Below, one piece after another: positions 45,646 to 54,336 of a stretch of DNA of 64,000 nt. The notes beneath the pieces were generated by a model. That model worked only from the letters and a program-made list of their open reading frames with translations, was not told the DNA's origin and searched no databases. The stretch is from Chryseobacterium sp. ISL-6 (GTDB lineage Bacteria > Bacteroidota > Bacteroidia > Flavobacteriales > Weeksellaceae). The stretch's first letter is position 1; the number at the start of each line of letters is the position of its first letter. Location of the stretch: the NCBI RefSeq assembly GCF_018613715.1, contig NZ_JAGGPT010000005.1, positions 124,001-188,000 of the forward strand. Reading direction: 5' to 3'. The translations under genes were made by a program, and so were the position numbers.

Positions 45646-45774
45646 ATAAAATTATATTCCTGCATCTTAAAAAAATAAGATCTCATTCAAAACCTATTTT
45701 TAACCAGATTTCTACATGTTTTATATAAAGATATAAAATGAGGCAGTTTGTCGAAAGTAATTATAATAAAAATG

Positions 45775-45802
45775 CCACACGAAAGGATTCGTGCGGCAGC
45801 GG
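45775..45802. repeat. REP-like hairpin element, right copy
   Basis: CCACACGAAAGG..CGTGCGGCAGCGG folds on itself and mirrors the element at 45619. It lies 9 bases past the stop of the 152-aa gene. Confidence 0.6.
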
Positions 45803-45811
45803 AGGATTTTT

Positions 45812-46270
45812 TTATTTAAACATTGTATTTTCTTTTACAAAATCTATATCAGTGGAATTGGCAACTACCCATATATATCCTTCGGAACTTTGTTTTGTCT
45901 GTACATTATAATAATGACTATTTTTCTCACACGATTTTAATCTAACACTATCACCCTCATTTATTCCACCGGGTATTATTGTATATAGTTCAGCGAGAGA
46001 TCCTTCAATTCTATAGGGATAAATTCCATTTTTTACTGTGTCGTTAAGTGACTTATTAAACTCTTTTATACTGCTATGTGTCAATCTTAATTGAATAATA
46101 CCAAAGGCATGATTACGTGACTGTTTAATATTTGTAACATAACCATTCAATTCTACATTATTATTTAAAACATTATTTAATCTAATATCTTCTTTTGCAC
46201 CTGTTTTTTTAAAAAATATTACTATTGTTGCAAAAACGATAAACACTATAAAAAATCTTAAATATTTCAT
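45812..46270 (-). CDS. Small membrane-anchored protein of unknown function
   Basis: This 152-aa protein has one N-terminal TM helix (about 4-22) and a ~125-residue exterior domain that looks like a small beta-barrel (NNVELNGYVTNIKQSRNHAF, GDSVRLKSCEKNSHYYNV). No family assigned. Probably faces the periplasm. Its stop is followed by the REP-like element, which may also stop transcription. Confidence 0.5.
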   Translation of the reverse strand: MKYLRFFIVFIVFATIVIFFKKTGAKEDIRLNNVLNNNVELNGYVTNIKQSRNHAFGIIQLRLTHSSIKEFNKSLNDTVKNGIYPYRIEGSLAELYTIIPGGINEGDSVRLKSCEKNSHYYNVQTKQSSEGYIWVVANSTDIDFVKENTMFK

Positions 46271-46502
46271 ATTAATTAAGTTAAAGCCTTTCTGTACAAA
46301 TTTAAGTCTATTTCCATGGTAATTATCAGCAGTTATCTTATTATTAATTCTTTTAATCTATTGTCGATCTTAGCTTGTGGATTATTCGAATTAACGGATA
46401 GGATAATTAATTTTCATCAGTTTCCAATTTCTTTAATATACTTTTAATCTATTAAACTTTTCAGAGAAAAACATAGGATGTAACTTTACCAAAAATTTTA
46501 TA

Positions 46503-47783
46503 ATGAAGCGAGGAATACAAATTTTACTCCTGTTTATTTCGGTAATGGGATTTGCTCAGAAAGCACCAGTTGATACGACACAGGTCGTGATCCCTAATCG
46601 ATATAATAGTGTAGATGCTCAAACGAAGCCATATGTTATTATGATCTCAACGGATGGGTTTAGATATGATTATGCTAAAAAATACAATGCTGAAAATCTT
46701 TTAAAATTATCTAATAATGGGGTTCAGGCAAAGGCAATGATTCCAAGTTATCCAAGTATTACATTTCCTAATCACTGGAGTTTAATCACGGGATTGTATC
46801 CTGCACATCATGGATTAATTGATAACTTTTTCTACGATTATAAAAGGAAAGAGTTTTATGCGATGAGTGATAAAAAGAATGCTGAAGATGGAAGTTGGTA
46901 TGGTGGAACTCCACTTTGGGGGCTGGCTGAAAAACAAGGGATGATCTCTGCCACAATGATGTGGGTAGGTTCTGCGAGTGATGCAGGAGGGAAAAGACCA
47001 ACCTATTATTATCCTTATCATGAAAAGTTCACTCCTTCTGAGAAAGTGGATAAAGTGGTTAACTGGTTAAAATTGCCAATGGATAAAAGGCCGCATTTTA
47101 TTACATTATATTTTCCGGAAGTAGATGGAAGCGGACATCATTTTGGACCTGATGCTAAGGAAACGGAAGTAGCCGTTCATCTGGTGGATAATGCAATCGG
47201 AGAACTGGTTCAGAAAGTAAATAATCTGGGATTAAAAAATGTAAATTTCATTTTTGTTTCTGATCATGGAATGATAAAAGTAGATGGAGGGACTCCTTTA
47301 GAAATCCCTGAGATGCTTTTTAATAAAGAAAGATTCGATTTCTTTAATTCTCAGACCTTGTTAAGGGTTGTGGTAAAAAATCCCGCAGAAACTAAAACAG
47401 TTTATAACGAACTTAAAGCAAAGAAAACTGACGATTACGAAGTTTACTTAGATAAAAGGCTTCCTAAATACATGCATTTTGGAGCTAAAGATGATCAATA
47501 TCACAGAATAGGACAGATTCTTTTAATACCGAGGGCTCCTAAAATATTTTTAGAAAAAGGAAAGAAGACATCGGTTGGAAAACATGGATATAACCCAAGA
47601 CTTGTTCCGGAGATGAAAGCAACGTTCTTTGCCTGGGGTCCACAGTTCAAAAATAATCTGGTTATTGATGAATTTACCAATGTGAATGTCTATCCTTTAG
47701 TGACTGAAATCTTGGGATTGAAAAATGACCAGCCAATTGATGGTAAATTGAAAGTTTTAAAGGGAACTTTAAAAGATAAATAA
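46503..47783 (+). CDS. Ectonucleotide pyrophosphatase/phosphodiesterase (alkaline phosphatase superfamily)
   Basis: This 426-aa protein has a signal peptide (..SVMGFAQ). Its phosphodiesterase/NPP core has metal ligand D51 (ISTDGFRYDY), the catalytic T87 in SITFPNHWSLITGLYPAHHG, D and H ligands in FPEVDGSGHHFGP and SDHGM, and a final KHGYNP His. It hydrolyses nucleotide pyrophosphate or phosphodiester bonds outside the cytoplasm. Length and motif order match bacterial NPPs. TAACTTTA upstream resembles a -7 element. Confidence 0.87.
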   Translation: MKRGIQILLLFISVMGFAQKAPVDTTQVVIPNRYNSVDAQTKPYVIMISTDGFRYDYAKKYNAENLLKLSNNGVQAKAMIPSYPSITFPNHWSLITGLYPAHHGLIDNFFYDYKRKEFYAMSDKKNAEDGSWYGGTPLWGLAEKQGMISATMMWVGSASDAGGKRPTYYYPYHEKFTPSEKVDKVVNWLKLPMDKRPHFITLYFPEVDGSGHHFGPDAKETEVAVHLVDNAIGELVQKVNNLGLKNVNFIFVSDHGMIKVDGGTPLEIPEMLFNKERFDFFNSQTLLRVVVKNPAETKTVYNELKAKKTDDYEVYLDKRLPKYMHFGAKDDQYHRIGQILLIPRAPKIFLEKGKKTSVGKHGYNPRLVPEMKATFFAWGPQFKNNLVIDEFTNVNVYPLVTEILGLKNDQPIDGKLKVLKGTLKDK

Positions 47784-47803
47784 GATTAAGATCCGATTAA
47801 ATA

Positions 47804-47840
47804 AAGTTTCGGAGGACCAAAGGTCCGCCGAAACTGTTTT
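47804..47840 (+). terminator. Terminator between the NPP and NmrA-like genes
   Basis: AGTTTCGG-GGACC / GGTCC-CCGAAACT hairpin with a T tail on the plus strand; it can serve both converging genes. Confidence 0.75.
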
Positions 47841-47853
47841 ATTGATAAAAAAT

Positions 47854-48738
47854 CTAGGAATTAAATTGAACTGCAAATTCCTTCGCAAACTCTTCTAATT
47901 TAACTCCTCCTGAAACAGGTGAGCCGTGCTCAATAAAATCGGCCTGTACCACTCCCGTTCTCATCCCTTTCCCCATTTCGGTGTATAATTCAGCCATTTC
48001 CTGGGGAAGACCTCCCTGAAGTGCTCCATTCAGATATTCTTCATCTGTAAATTCTACCCAAGGCAATTCAGGCTTTCCAACAGCTGAACCCAGAATGGTA
48101 GCAAAATCTGAAGGCGTACGTACATCACTTACTATATATCTGATGTTTTTACTATCAGAATTTTTAACCAGTTCTTCCGCTGCTGCTTTTGCAATATCTG
48201 TTGGATGTACCAATGGAATGCTTGCATTTTCAGGAAAATTTCCGCCAATGATTCCAGCATTTTTAACTAGTGGAATATCATTAAAGAAATTGATATAAAA
48301 ATATCCGGCGCGTAATAGTGTCACAGATGTGTTTTCTAACTCATTATAAAATTTTTCGATACGGTGAAGACCTTTAATAGGACCGGTTTCTATTGGAGAA
48401 GCTGCACCTACACTACTTAACATGACAAGTCTCTTCACGTTTGCTTTTCTGATTGCTTCTGCATAATTCTTTCCTACATTTGCCGTTTCTTCAACAATAT
48501 TTACACCACCCATATTTGGAGGGGTCATGGCAAAAACGGCATCTGCACCTTCAAATGTTTTATTTAAGAAATCTAAGTCTGTAATAGAGCCGATAGCTGC
48601 TTTTGCTCCTAATGATTCAATTTCACTTTTTTTAGATTCATTACTGCTGATGACAGTAATATCATGTCCTTCTGTAATTAATTGTTGAGCTAATGGTTTG
48701 GCTACATTTCCTAATGAACCTGTGATTATAATTTTCAT
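47854..48738 (-). CDS. NmrA-like NAD(P)-binding protein
   Basis: This 294-aa protein has a Rossmann fold with an NmrA/SDR-a type glycine motif (MKIIITGSLGNVAKPLAQQL), ..AVFAMTPPN and ..VSLLRAGYFYINF-like segments, typical of NmrA/YtfG quinone-reductase relatives. It is divergent from an HxlR regulator with overlapping promoters, the usual layout for an HxlR-controlled quinone or electrophile response (inference). Confidence 0.8.
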   Translation of the reverse strand: MKIIITGSLGNVAKPLAQQLITEGHDITVISSNESKKSEIESLGAKAAIGSITDLDFLNKTFEGADAVFAMTPPNMGGVNIVEETANVGKNYAEAIRKANVKRLVMLSSVGAASPIETGPIKGLHRIEKFYNELENTSVTLLRAGYFYINFFNDIPLVKNAGIIGGNFPENASIPLVHPTDIAKAAAEELVKNSDSKNIRYIVSDVRTPSDFATILGSAVGKPELPWVEFTDEEYLNGALQGGLPQEMAELYTEMGKGMRTGVVQADFIEHGSPVSGGVKLEEFAKEFAVQFNS

Positions 48739-48833
48739 ATGTAAAATTTTTATTGTTTTTAATGGTCATATGTAATCGTTGAATATTGATTAGTCTTTAT
48801 GAATTGATCAAGTGATTGCGATTTCATATGTAA
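48736..48833. repeat. Three CATATGTAA direct repeats
   Basis: CATATGTAA occurs at 48736-48744 (over the NmrA start codon), 48767-48775 and 48825-48833, inside the divergent control region. Confidence 0.4.
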
Positions 48834-48854
48834 ATATTTTTTTATTTCTGAGAA

Positions 48855-48889
48855 CAAAGTTATATTTGTACTTACTTTTATACAAGTAC
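48855..48889. promoter_or_regulatory. Overlapping divergent promoters with HxlR-type palindrome
   Basis: Minus strand: TTG (48885-48883), a 20-base spacer and TAACTTTG (48862-48855) drive the NmrA-like gene. Plus strand: TATATTTG (48861-48868) serves hxlR. GTACTT-N10-AAGTAC (48868-48889) lies across both, the shape of HxlR/YodB operators. Confidence 0.6.
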
Positions 48890-48908
48890 TTACCCTAAAG
48901 TATGTATC

Positions 48909-49283
48909 ATGGCAGAAATTAAAGAAAGTTCAACCATCCAGGAAAACAAAAGAAATATACTGGATCAATGTCCCGTAATGTACGTTATGGAAAAGATTGG
49001 TGGTTTTTGGAAACCTATTATTCTATTTCAGTTGTCAACAGGAGGAAAAAGATACAGTGAGCTAAAAAGAGCCATTCCCGAAGTAACAGAAAAAATGTTG
49101 ATCCAGCATTTAAAACAATTGGAAGCTGATGGTTTAATCATTAGAACGGCGAAGCCTGTTGTTCCACCTCATGTAACGTATGAGCTAAGTGAAGCAGGCA
49201 ATAAACTGGCTCCTGTGATCGATGCGATGGCAGATTGGGCTTTTCAGGATATGAAAGGAGAGCACAATTGGAAACCAGTGTAA
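48909..49283 (+). CDS. HxlR-family transcription regulator
   Basis: This 124-aa winged-helix protein has the family motif CPVMYVMEKIGGFWKPIILF with C21 at the redox-sensing position of YodB/HypR-type members. It then has LKRAIPEVTEKMLIQHLKQL and wing. It likely represses the divergent NmrA-like gene and itself through the palindrome at 48868-48889 (inference). Confidence 0.85.
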   Translation: MAEIKESSTIQENKRNILDQCPVMYVMEKIGGFWKPIILFQLSTGGKRYSELKRAIPEVTEKMLIQHLKQLEADGLIIRTAKPVVPPHVTYELSEAGNKLAPVIDAMADWAFQDMKGEHNWKPV

Positions 49284-49316
49284 TTAAAACGTTAAGAGAA
49301 AATTAAAAGTATAGCA

Positions 49317-49347
49317 AAAAAGCCCCTCAATTGAGGGGCCTTTCTAT
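49317..49347. terminator. Bidirectional terminator between hxlR and adh
   Basis: GCCCCTCAATTGAGGGGC, a perfect palindrome (49322-49339), with A-run to the left and T-run to the right. Confidence 0.8.
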
Positions 49348-49365
49348 TAAAAAATATCCGAAGAA

Positions 49366-50418
49366 TTACAAAGATTGCATATCAATGACAAAACGATATT
49401 TAACATCGCTTTTCAACATTCTTTCATAAGCTTCGTTGATTTCGTTCATTTTGATTATTTCGATTTCAGAGACAATATTGTGTTTACCACAGAAATCAAG
49501 CATTTCCTGAGTTTCAGCAATTCCACCGATGACAGAACCTGCTACCGATTTTCTTCCCATGATCATTGGAACTGTATTTAAGATGGGTTCCAATCCACCT
49601 AAATAGCCAACAACAACTAATGTTCCACTGATATTTAGAGTGGCTACATAAGGATTCACATCGTGAACGTAAGGAACAGTATCGATGATCACATCAAATT
49701 TTCCTTTTACAGAATCCATTTCAGACTGTTCTGTAGAAATCACTACGTGATCTGCTCCTAATTGTTTTGCATCTTCAGATTTTCCAGGAGTTCTTGAAAA
49801 TAGAGTTACTTCAGCTCCCAATCCTTTGGCTAATTTGATGGCCATGTGTCCTAATCCTCCCAATCCTACAACAGCCACTTTTGAGTTAGGTCCTACGTTC
49901 CAGTGTCTCAATGGAGACCAAGTTGTAATTCCAGCACAAAGAAGAGGAGCTACAGCGGCCAGATCTAAATTTTCAGGTACTTTTAATACGAAGTGATCAT
50001 CTACCACTACTTTTTGAGAATAACCACCAAAAGTATGTCCTCCTAAATGTACATCTTTTCCATTGTAGGTTCCGGTAAATCCGTTTAGGCAATATTGTTC
50101 CAAATCTTGTTTACAGCTGTCACATGTTCCACAAGAATCAACTAAACAGCCAACTGCTGCTAGGTCTCCAACTTTAAATTTAGAAACATTACTTCCTGTT
50201 TTTGTGATTCTTCCGACAATTTCGTGTCCCGGAACAGCCGGGTAAATAGTTCCGCCCCAATCGTTTCTTGCAGTATGAAGATCAGAGTGACAAACCCCAC
50301 AATATAGAATTTCAATTTCTACATCATTAGGAGTTATTTCTCTTCTTTCGATATTCATTTCTTTCAGGTCTGCCGTAGTAGACTCTGCTCCGTAAGCTTT
50401 TACAGTGAATGTGTTCAT
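49366..50418 (-). CDS. Zinc-dependent alcohol dehydrogenase (YahK/CAD type)
   Basis: This 350-aa medium-chain dehydrogenase has catalytic zinc residues C40 (YCGVCHSD) and H65-E66 (PGHEIVG), structural zinc cysteines C96, C99, C102 and C110, and NAD(P)-binding GLGGLGHMAIKLAKG. The DSCGTCDSCKQDLEQYC order matches cinnamyl-alcohol-dehydrogenase/YahK aldehyde reductases that use NADPH. Downstream of a cupin gene and opposite an AraC regulator. Confidence 0.88.
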   Translation of the reverse strand: MNTFTVKAYGAESTTADLKEMNIERREITPNDVEIEILYCGVCHSDLHTARNDWGGTIYPAVPGHEIVGRITKTGSNVSKFKVGDLAAVGCLVDSCGTCDSCKQDLEQYCLNGFTGTYNGKDVHLGGHTFGGYSQKVVVDDHFVLKVPENLDLAAVAPLLCAGITTWSPLRHWNVGPNSKVAVVGLGGLGHMAIKLAKGLGAEVTLFSRTPGKSEDAKQLGADHVVISTEQSEMDSVKGKFDVIIDTVPYVHDVNPYVATLNISGTLVVVGYLGGLEPILNTVPMIMGRKSVAGSVIGGIAETQEMLDFCGKHNIVSEIEIIKMNEINEAYERMLKSDVKYRFVIDMQSL

Positions 50419-50448
50419 TTGATTTTTAATTTTAAGTTATGTTTTAGT

Positions 50449-50853
50449 TTATAAATTGTTATATTCTTCGTCGGTTACCGGTTCCATCCATTCCACAATA
50501 CCGTTCTGAGTATTGGGATTCACAGCGATGTGGGTAAATTCACTATTGGGACTGGCACCATGCCAGTGAATGATGTTAGGAAGGATATTCATGACATCTC
50601 CGGGATTTAGAATTTGTATAGGCTTTCCTTTTTCCCGATAATAACCGGTTCCTGAAGTTACAATTAAAATTTGTCCGCCACCGTGAGAATGCCAGTTATT
50701 TCTACAGCCAGCTTCGAAGATTACATTTCCGATCTGGCAATTTAGTTCGTCTGTATTAGGCTTTAGAATTTGTATCCAGGCTGTTCCTCCCGAAAAATAT
50801 TCGGAAGGTGCTTTTTTTCCTTTGGGAAAAATGTTTTTGTTTTCTGATGTTTC
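50449..50853 (-). CDS. Cupin-domain protein
   Basis: This 134-aa single-cupin protein starts at ATG 50853 (METSENKNIFPKGKKAPSEY); a TTG upstream adds 11 unlikely residues. Cupin motif 1 is NNWHSHGGGQILIVTSGTGY and motif 2 is PGDVMNILPNIIHWHGASP, giving His ligands for a metal. The SEYFSGGTAWIQIL segment matches carboxymuconolactone decarboxylase-associated or quercetinase-like cupins. It is 31 bases from adh in the same operon. Confidence 0.82.
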   Translation of the reverse strand, partial: ETSENKNIFPKGKKAPSEYFSGGTAWIQILKPNTDELNCQIGNVIFEAGCRNNWHSHGGGQILIVTSGTGYYREKGKPIQILNPGDVMNILPNIIHWHGASPNSEFTHIAVNPNTQNGIVEWMEPVTDEEYNNL

Positions 50854-50957
50854 CATAACAATACAAAAGTCGATACTTTTAACCAAACGGGACTTATACA
50901 GATTACAGAAACATGTACCAATTTTACAGACCTTATAAAAAGTAGAATAGAAAGTGG

Positions 50958-50965
50958 TAATTTTG
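50958..50965 (+). promoter_or_regulatory. -7 element of the AraC gene
   Basis: TAATTTTG, 22 bases before ATG 50988. Confidence 0.4.
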
Positions 50966-50987
50966 GATAAGATTAAAAGGGTATTTT

Positions 50988-51890
50988 ATGGAAAATCAAG
51001 AGGTTCAGATAATTAGCAGTGTTTCGGATTATAATAAAATGATGAATCATGAGACCTTACATCCCTTGGTAAGTATTGTAGATTTTTCTAAATCAGATCC
51101 TATTTCCCAATACAGAAGGAGTTATGGTTTTTATACTGTGTTTCTAAAAGATGTTATGTGTGGAGATATGTATTATGGAAAGAATAATTATGATTATCAG
51201 GAGGGGACATTGGTTTTTATAGCCCCCGGACAAGTGTATGGGATCAATAATGATGGAACGTATACCCAGCCTGGAGGATATGCTCTGATATTTCATCCCG
51301 ACTTAATAAAGGGAACCAATCTGGGTAAAAACATCAAAGATTATTCTTTCTTTTCATATGATGTTCATGAAGCTTTACACCTTTCTGAGAAGGAAAGGGA
51401 AATTGTTCTTGAATGTTTTAAAAATATCAAACTTGAATTAGAACAGTCTATCGATAAACATAGCAAATCTTTAATCGTTAATAATGTTGAATTATTTTTA
51501 AATTATTGTATGCGGTTTTATGATCGCCAGTTTATCACTAGAGATCATATTAACCAAGGTGTTATTGGTAAATTTGAAAATCTCCTGAATGAATACTTGA
51601 AATCTGATAAGCCTAAAAGCATTGGATTTCCAATGGTTAATTATTTTGCAGAACAACTTAATCTTTCGGCCAACTATTTCGGAGATTTAATTAAAAAAGA
51701 ATTGGGTGTTTCAGCTCAGGAATTTATTCATAATAAACTGATCGATGTCGCTAAAGAGGAGATTTTTAATCCCGGCAAGTCAATCAGTGAGATTTCTTAT
51801 GATCTGGGATTCAAATATCCACAACATTTTACGAGGTTGTTTAAGGCTAAGGTGGGAGTGTCTCCCAGTGAATATAAATCGTTGAATTAA
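50988..51890 (+). CDS. AraC-family regulator
   Basis: This 300-aa protein has an N-terminal cupin-like ligand domain (about 25-150, ..GTLVFIAPGQVYGI) and a C-terminal AraC HTH (..LNLSANYFGDLIKKELGVSA, ISYDLGFKYPQHFTRLFKAK, ending VSPSEYKSL). It is divergent from the cupin-adh pair (135 bases apart), so it likely activates that pair (inference); the ligand is unknown. Confidence 0.83.
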   Translation: MENQEVQIISSVSDYNKMMNHETLHPLVSIVDFSKSDPISQYRRSYGFYTVFLKDVMCGDMYYGKNNYDYQEGTLVFIAPGQVYGINNDGTYTQPGGYALIFHPDLIKGTNLGKNIKDYSFFSYDVHEALHLSEKEREIVLECFKNIKLELEQSIDKHSKSLIVNNVELFLNYCMRFYDRQFITRDHINQGVIGKFENLLNEYLKSDKPKSIGFPMVNYFAEQLNLSANYFGDLIKKELGVSAQEFIHNKLIDVAKEEIFNPGKSISEISYDLGFKYPQHFTRLFKAKVGVSPSEYKSLN

Positions 51891-51900
51891 TCTTTTTTGA

Positions 51901-51988
51901 CACTAATAGCACTAATTTTTTACACGAATTGTTATATTTATTATTTGTGAACATTTGTGCTAAAAAATCTGTGGCATTTGTGTTTAAG
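51901..51988. repeat. Intergenic repeat, copy A
   Basis: CACTAATAGCACTAA..ACACGAAT, then ATTTGTGAACATTTGTGCTAAAAAATCTGTG.., which matches 53566-53611 across ~45 bases. The type is recalled from many Flavobacteriia intergenic spaces. Confidence 0.5.
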
Positions 51989-52074
51989 TAAATTAAAAGG
52001 ATAGTCATTTTCTTTCAAATAAATTCGAGATTTAAAAAAAACTGCTTTAATTTTAATAAAGAAGTTTTTTTGAG

Positions 52075-53409
52075 ATGAAATCACAGCAGCAGATCGGCAC
52101 TTATGTCTTTCAAACTCCTTTCGGAAGAATAATAGCACTTAGAGAAAATGGCGTTATCAGGGCCAGAAGTATCCGTTATGCCCGTTCCGAAAGATTTAAA
52201 AAGCCTGTTCCTATTCAGCCATCAACTACTGAAATTATTTTCCCGGATCAAACACCTGTTTGTCCACAAAGCATTAGCCCTCTTATTGAAAAAATGATTG
52301 GACATACCAATCTTGACAACTTTGAAGTGGATGAATCTACACAATATCTTTCCGTTGTTCGTTCTGAAGGTGAAAAAAATAAACTCCCTGTTGTTGTTTG
52401 GATTCATGGAGGCTCCCACGAAATAGGCTGTGGAGATATTCCCACTTCAGATGCCAGTGAATGGGTGAAAGAACAGGATATTATCGTTGTTTCAGTTTCT
52501 TACCGGTTAGGAATGTTTGGTTTTTTAGGAGGGAATGAAGAAAGACCTGCAAACCTTGGTTTGTTTGATATCATTGAAGCATTAAAATGGATCAAAATGA
52601 ATATCGAAAGCTTTGGTGGCGATGCAGAAAATATTACCCTTTTTGGACAGTCTTCCGGAGGTGATGTGATTGCCCATTTAATGATCTCAGACGGTATTGA
52701 AGGATTATTCCAACGGGTTATTATTCAAAGTGCACCATTAGGACTTCGTCATGGCAGGCAAAAAATGTCCGCTGAATTTCTCAGGAGAACAGACGGTATA
52801 AAAAATGAAGCTGATGTTTTAAAAATGATGTTAGCATACAAAAAAGAAGTTCCCTCTGTCATAAAATACGGTCTGAAAGCGGTAATGCCATTTGGCCTTC
52901 AATATGGGTTTCCACCTTTATGCAGAGAAGATGAAGCAGAAGAAAGATGGAATACCAGGGCAAATAAATTTGATGTTTTAATAGGATTAAATAATGATGA
53001 AACCGCTTTTTACCTTAAAGCATCTGAAGCATTAAATACCTATTTCGGTAAGGGTTTTGGGCAGAAACTCATCAATAAAACAGTTCATTTAACCACAGAA
53101 AAGATCTATGGGAAACCAGCAGAGCTTTTTGCTGAGAATTATGCGTCGGCGGGAGGTAATGTTTATTTATTCAGGATTTACTCGACGCTGGAAACGAATC
53201 ATATCGGCGCAGTTCATAGCATTGACTTACCCTTATTATTTGGAAATGAAGGTGCATGGAAATCTGCAGGATTATTAAAAGATATTCCTTGGGAGTATAT
53301 TCATGAAAACGGAAGAAAACTAAGAGCGTTATGGGCGGAGTTTGCTCGAAACGGGCATATTTCCGATGATTCGGAAAAACCGGAGATCTTAAAAATCCAA
53401 AGAATGTAG
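52075..53409 (+). CDS. Type-B carboxylesterase
   Basis: This 444-aa alpha/beta-hydrolase has the oxyanion motif WIHGGSHEIG (about 109-118), nucleophile S193 in FGQSSGGD, an acidic residue (EVDESTQYLSVVRS precursor) and a catalytic His in GAVHSIDLPLLFG. No signal peptide is seen, and the protein is shorter than secreted esterases (~500 aa). Substrate unknown, esters of small alcohols likely. The gene is bracketed by repeats at 51901 and 53419 and has no obvious promoter. Confidence 0.8.
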   Translation: MKSQQQIGTYVFQTPFGRIIALRENGVIRARSIRYARSERFKKPVPIQPSTTEIIFPDQTPVCPQSISPLIEKMIGHTNLDNFEVDESTQYLSVVRSEGEKNKLPVVVWIHGGSHEIGCGDIPTSDASEWVKEQDIIVVSVSYRLGMFGFLGGNEERPANLGLFDIIEALKWIKMNIESFGGDAENITLFGQSSGGDVIAHLMISDGIEGLFQRVIIQSAPLGLRHGRQKMSAEFLRRTDGIKNEADVLKMMLAYKKEVPSVIKYGLKAVMPFGLQYGFPPLCREDEAEERWNTRANKFDVLIGLNNDETAFYLKASEALNTYFGKGFGQKLINKTVHLTTEKIYGKPAELFAENYASAGGNVYLFRIYSTLETNHIGAVHSIDLPLLFGNEGAWKSAGLLKDIPWEYIHENGRKLRALWAEFARNGHISDDSEKPEILKIQRM

Positions 53410-53418
53410 TTTAGATCT

Positions 53419-53612
53419 AAACACAAATAACACTAATGATTTCACGAATCACACCGATATTTATTTGGGAATACTGAGCTTTAAAAATCTAGGCCATTGC
53501 ATTTGAATTAAAAAATGTCAGAAATGTAACCAATAGAATGAGACTTTTGATAGGTCTACAAAATCTATTTGTAAACATTTGTGCTAAAGATTTGTGTTCT
53601 TTGTGTTTAAAG
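53419..53612. repeat. Intergenic repeat, copy B (two halves)
   Basis: ACACAAATAACACTAATG..CACGAATCACACC at the left, and GTAAACATTTGTGCTAAAGA..TTTGTGTTTAAAG at the right. The right half matches copy A at 51945-51988. Confidence 0.5.
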
Positions 53613-53690
53613 AAGAAATCAAAATGTGTTTTTGGTAGCTTTAATTCTTTATTTAGTGATTTTTATTCAATAATACGTTTAATATTTTGT

Positions 53691-53698
53691 TATATTTG
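53691..53698 (+). promoter_or_regulatory. -7 element of the peptide cluster
   Basis: TATATTTG, 27 bases before ATG 53726; no clear -33. Confidence 0.4.
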
Positions 53699-53725
53699 AG
53701 TAATCAAGTCTTAAATGTAATAAAT

Positions 53726-53983
53726 ATGAAAACAAAACTTTTTCAAAAACAGTTGAGCAGAACAGCTCTGAAAACAGTACTAGCTGGTGGTGAAGGCTGT
53801 ACTAATGTATCCGCCAGAGGAGGTGAGGAATGTCTTTATCCTTATGTATGTGGATTATATGGATGTGAACTTTCCGGAAGTAGTGGTGGTTCCGGTGGAG
53901 GTACTGGTACAGGTGGCTCTGGTGGTGGTGGCGGAGGAACTGGTGGTGGCCTGGGTGGACCAGATCCTGAACAAACAACATAA
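53726..53983 (+). CDS. Bacteriocin-like precursor peptide 1 (GG-type leader)
   Basis: This 85-aa protein starts at ATG 53726; a 13-residue upstream extension overlaps the promoter. The leader KLFQKQLSRTALKTVLAGG ends in a double glycine, as in class II bacteriocin and RiPP precursors processed by C39 peptidases. The core EGCTNVSARGGEECLYPYVC.. has four Cys, followed by a Gly/Ser/Thr tail (over 20 Gly). Two further precursors follow. No modifying enzyme, immunity gene or C39 transporter is in the window, so the product and its export are unknown. Confidence 0.6.
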   Translation: MKTKLFQKQLSRTALKTVLAGGEGCTNVSARGGEECLYPYVCGLYGCELSGSSGGSGGGTGTGGSGGGGGGTGGGLGGPDPEQTT

Positions 53984-54020
53984 ACCAAAAAAGTAACTAC
54001 TAATACCAAATTAAAAGATC

Positions 54021-54305
54021 ATGAATACCAAATTTCAATGGAATGAACTGAGTAGAGATACACTAAAGAATCTACTGGCCGGATCTCCCGGAGAGCCTGC
54101 TTATTGTTTTTCAGGAGGTGGCCCCGGAGAGGGGGGCTGTGGCTCTGGTGAGATATGTGATAATGGACGATGTGTACCTTATAATCCTTCTACTGGTGGT
54201 GGTACAGGAGGTGGAGGTGGCACAGGGTCAACACATACCTGCTATTGTGGGACTTACAATTATGTGACTTCGGATCCTTGTCCGAATTTCTGTTTCAGCG
54301 ATTAA
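54021..54305 (+). CDS. Bacteriocin-like precursor peptide 2
   Basis: This 94-aa protein has leader NTKFQWNELSRDTLKNLLAG followed by S, a variant of the GG site. The core has eight Cys in two clusters, CGSGEICDNGRCVPYN and HTCYCGTYNYVTSDPCPNFC, joined by a Gly-Thr linker. The first cluster looks like a small disulfide knot. The leader aligns with peptide 1 at LSRxxLKxxLAG, so they share an export route. 37 bases separate the genes. Confidence 0.6.
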   Translation: MNTKFQWNELSRDTLKNLLAGSPGEPAYCFSGGGPGEGGCGSGEICDNGRCVPYNPSTGGGTGGGGGTGSTHTCYCGTYNYVTSDPCPNFCFSD

Positions 54306-54336
54306 ACTTTACTTTATCAATCAAAAATATTTCAAA

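Larger units (their letters stand above)
53410..53725. other. Intergenic region with repeat copy B before the peptide genes
   Basis: 316 bases. It holds two halves of an intergenic repeat (53419-53455 and 53566-53611) around ~110 unremarkable bases, then the promoter element at 53691. Confidence 0.45.
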
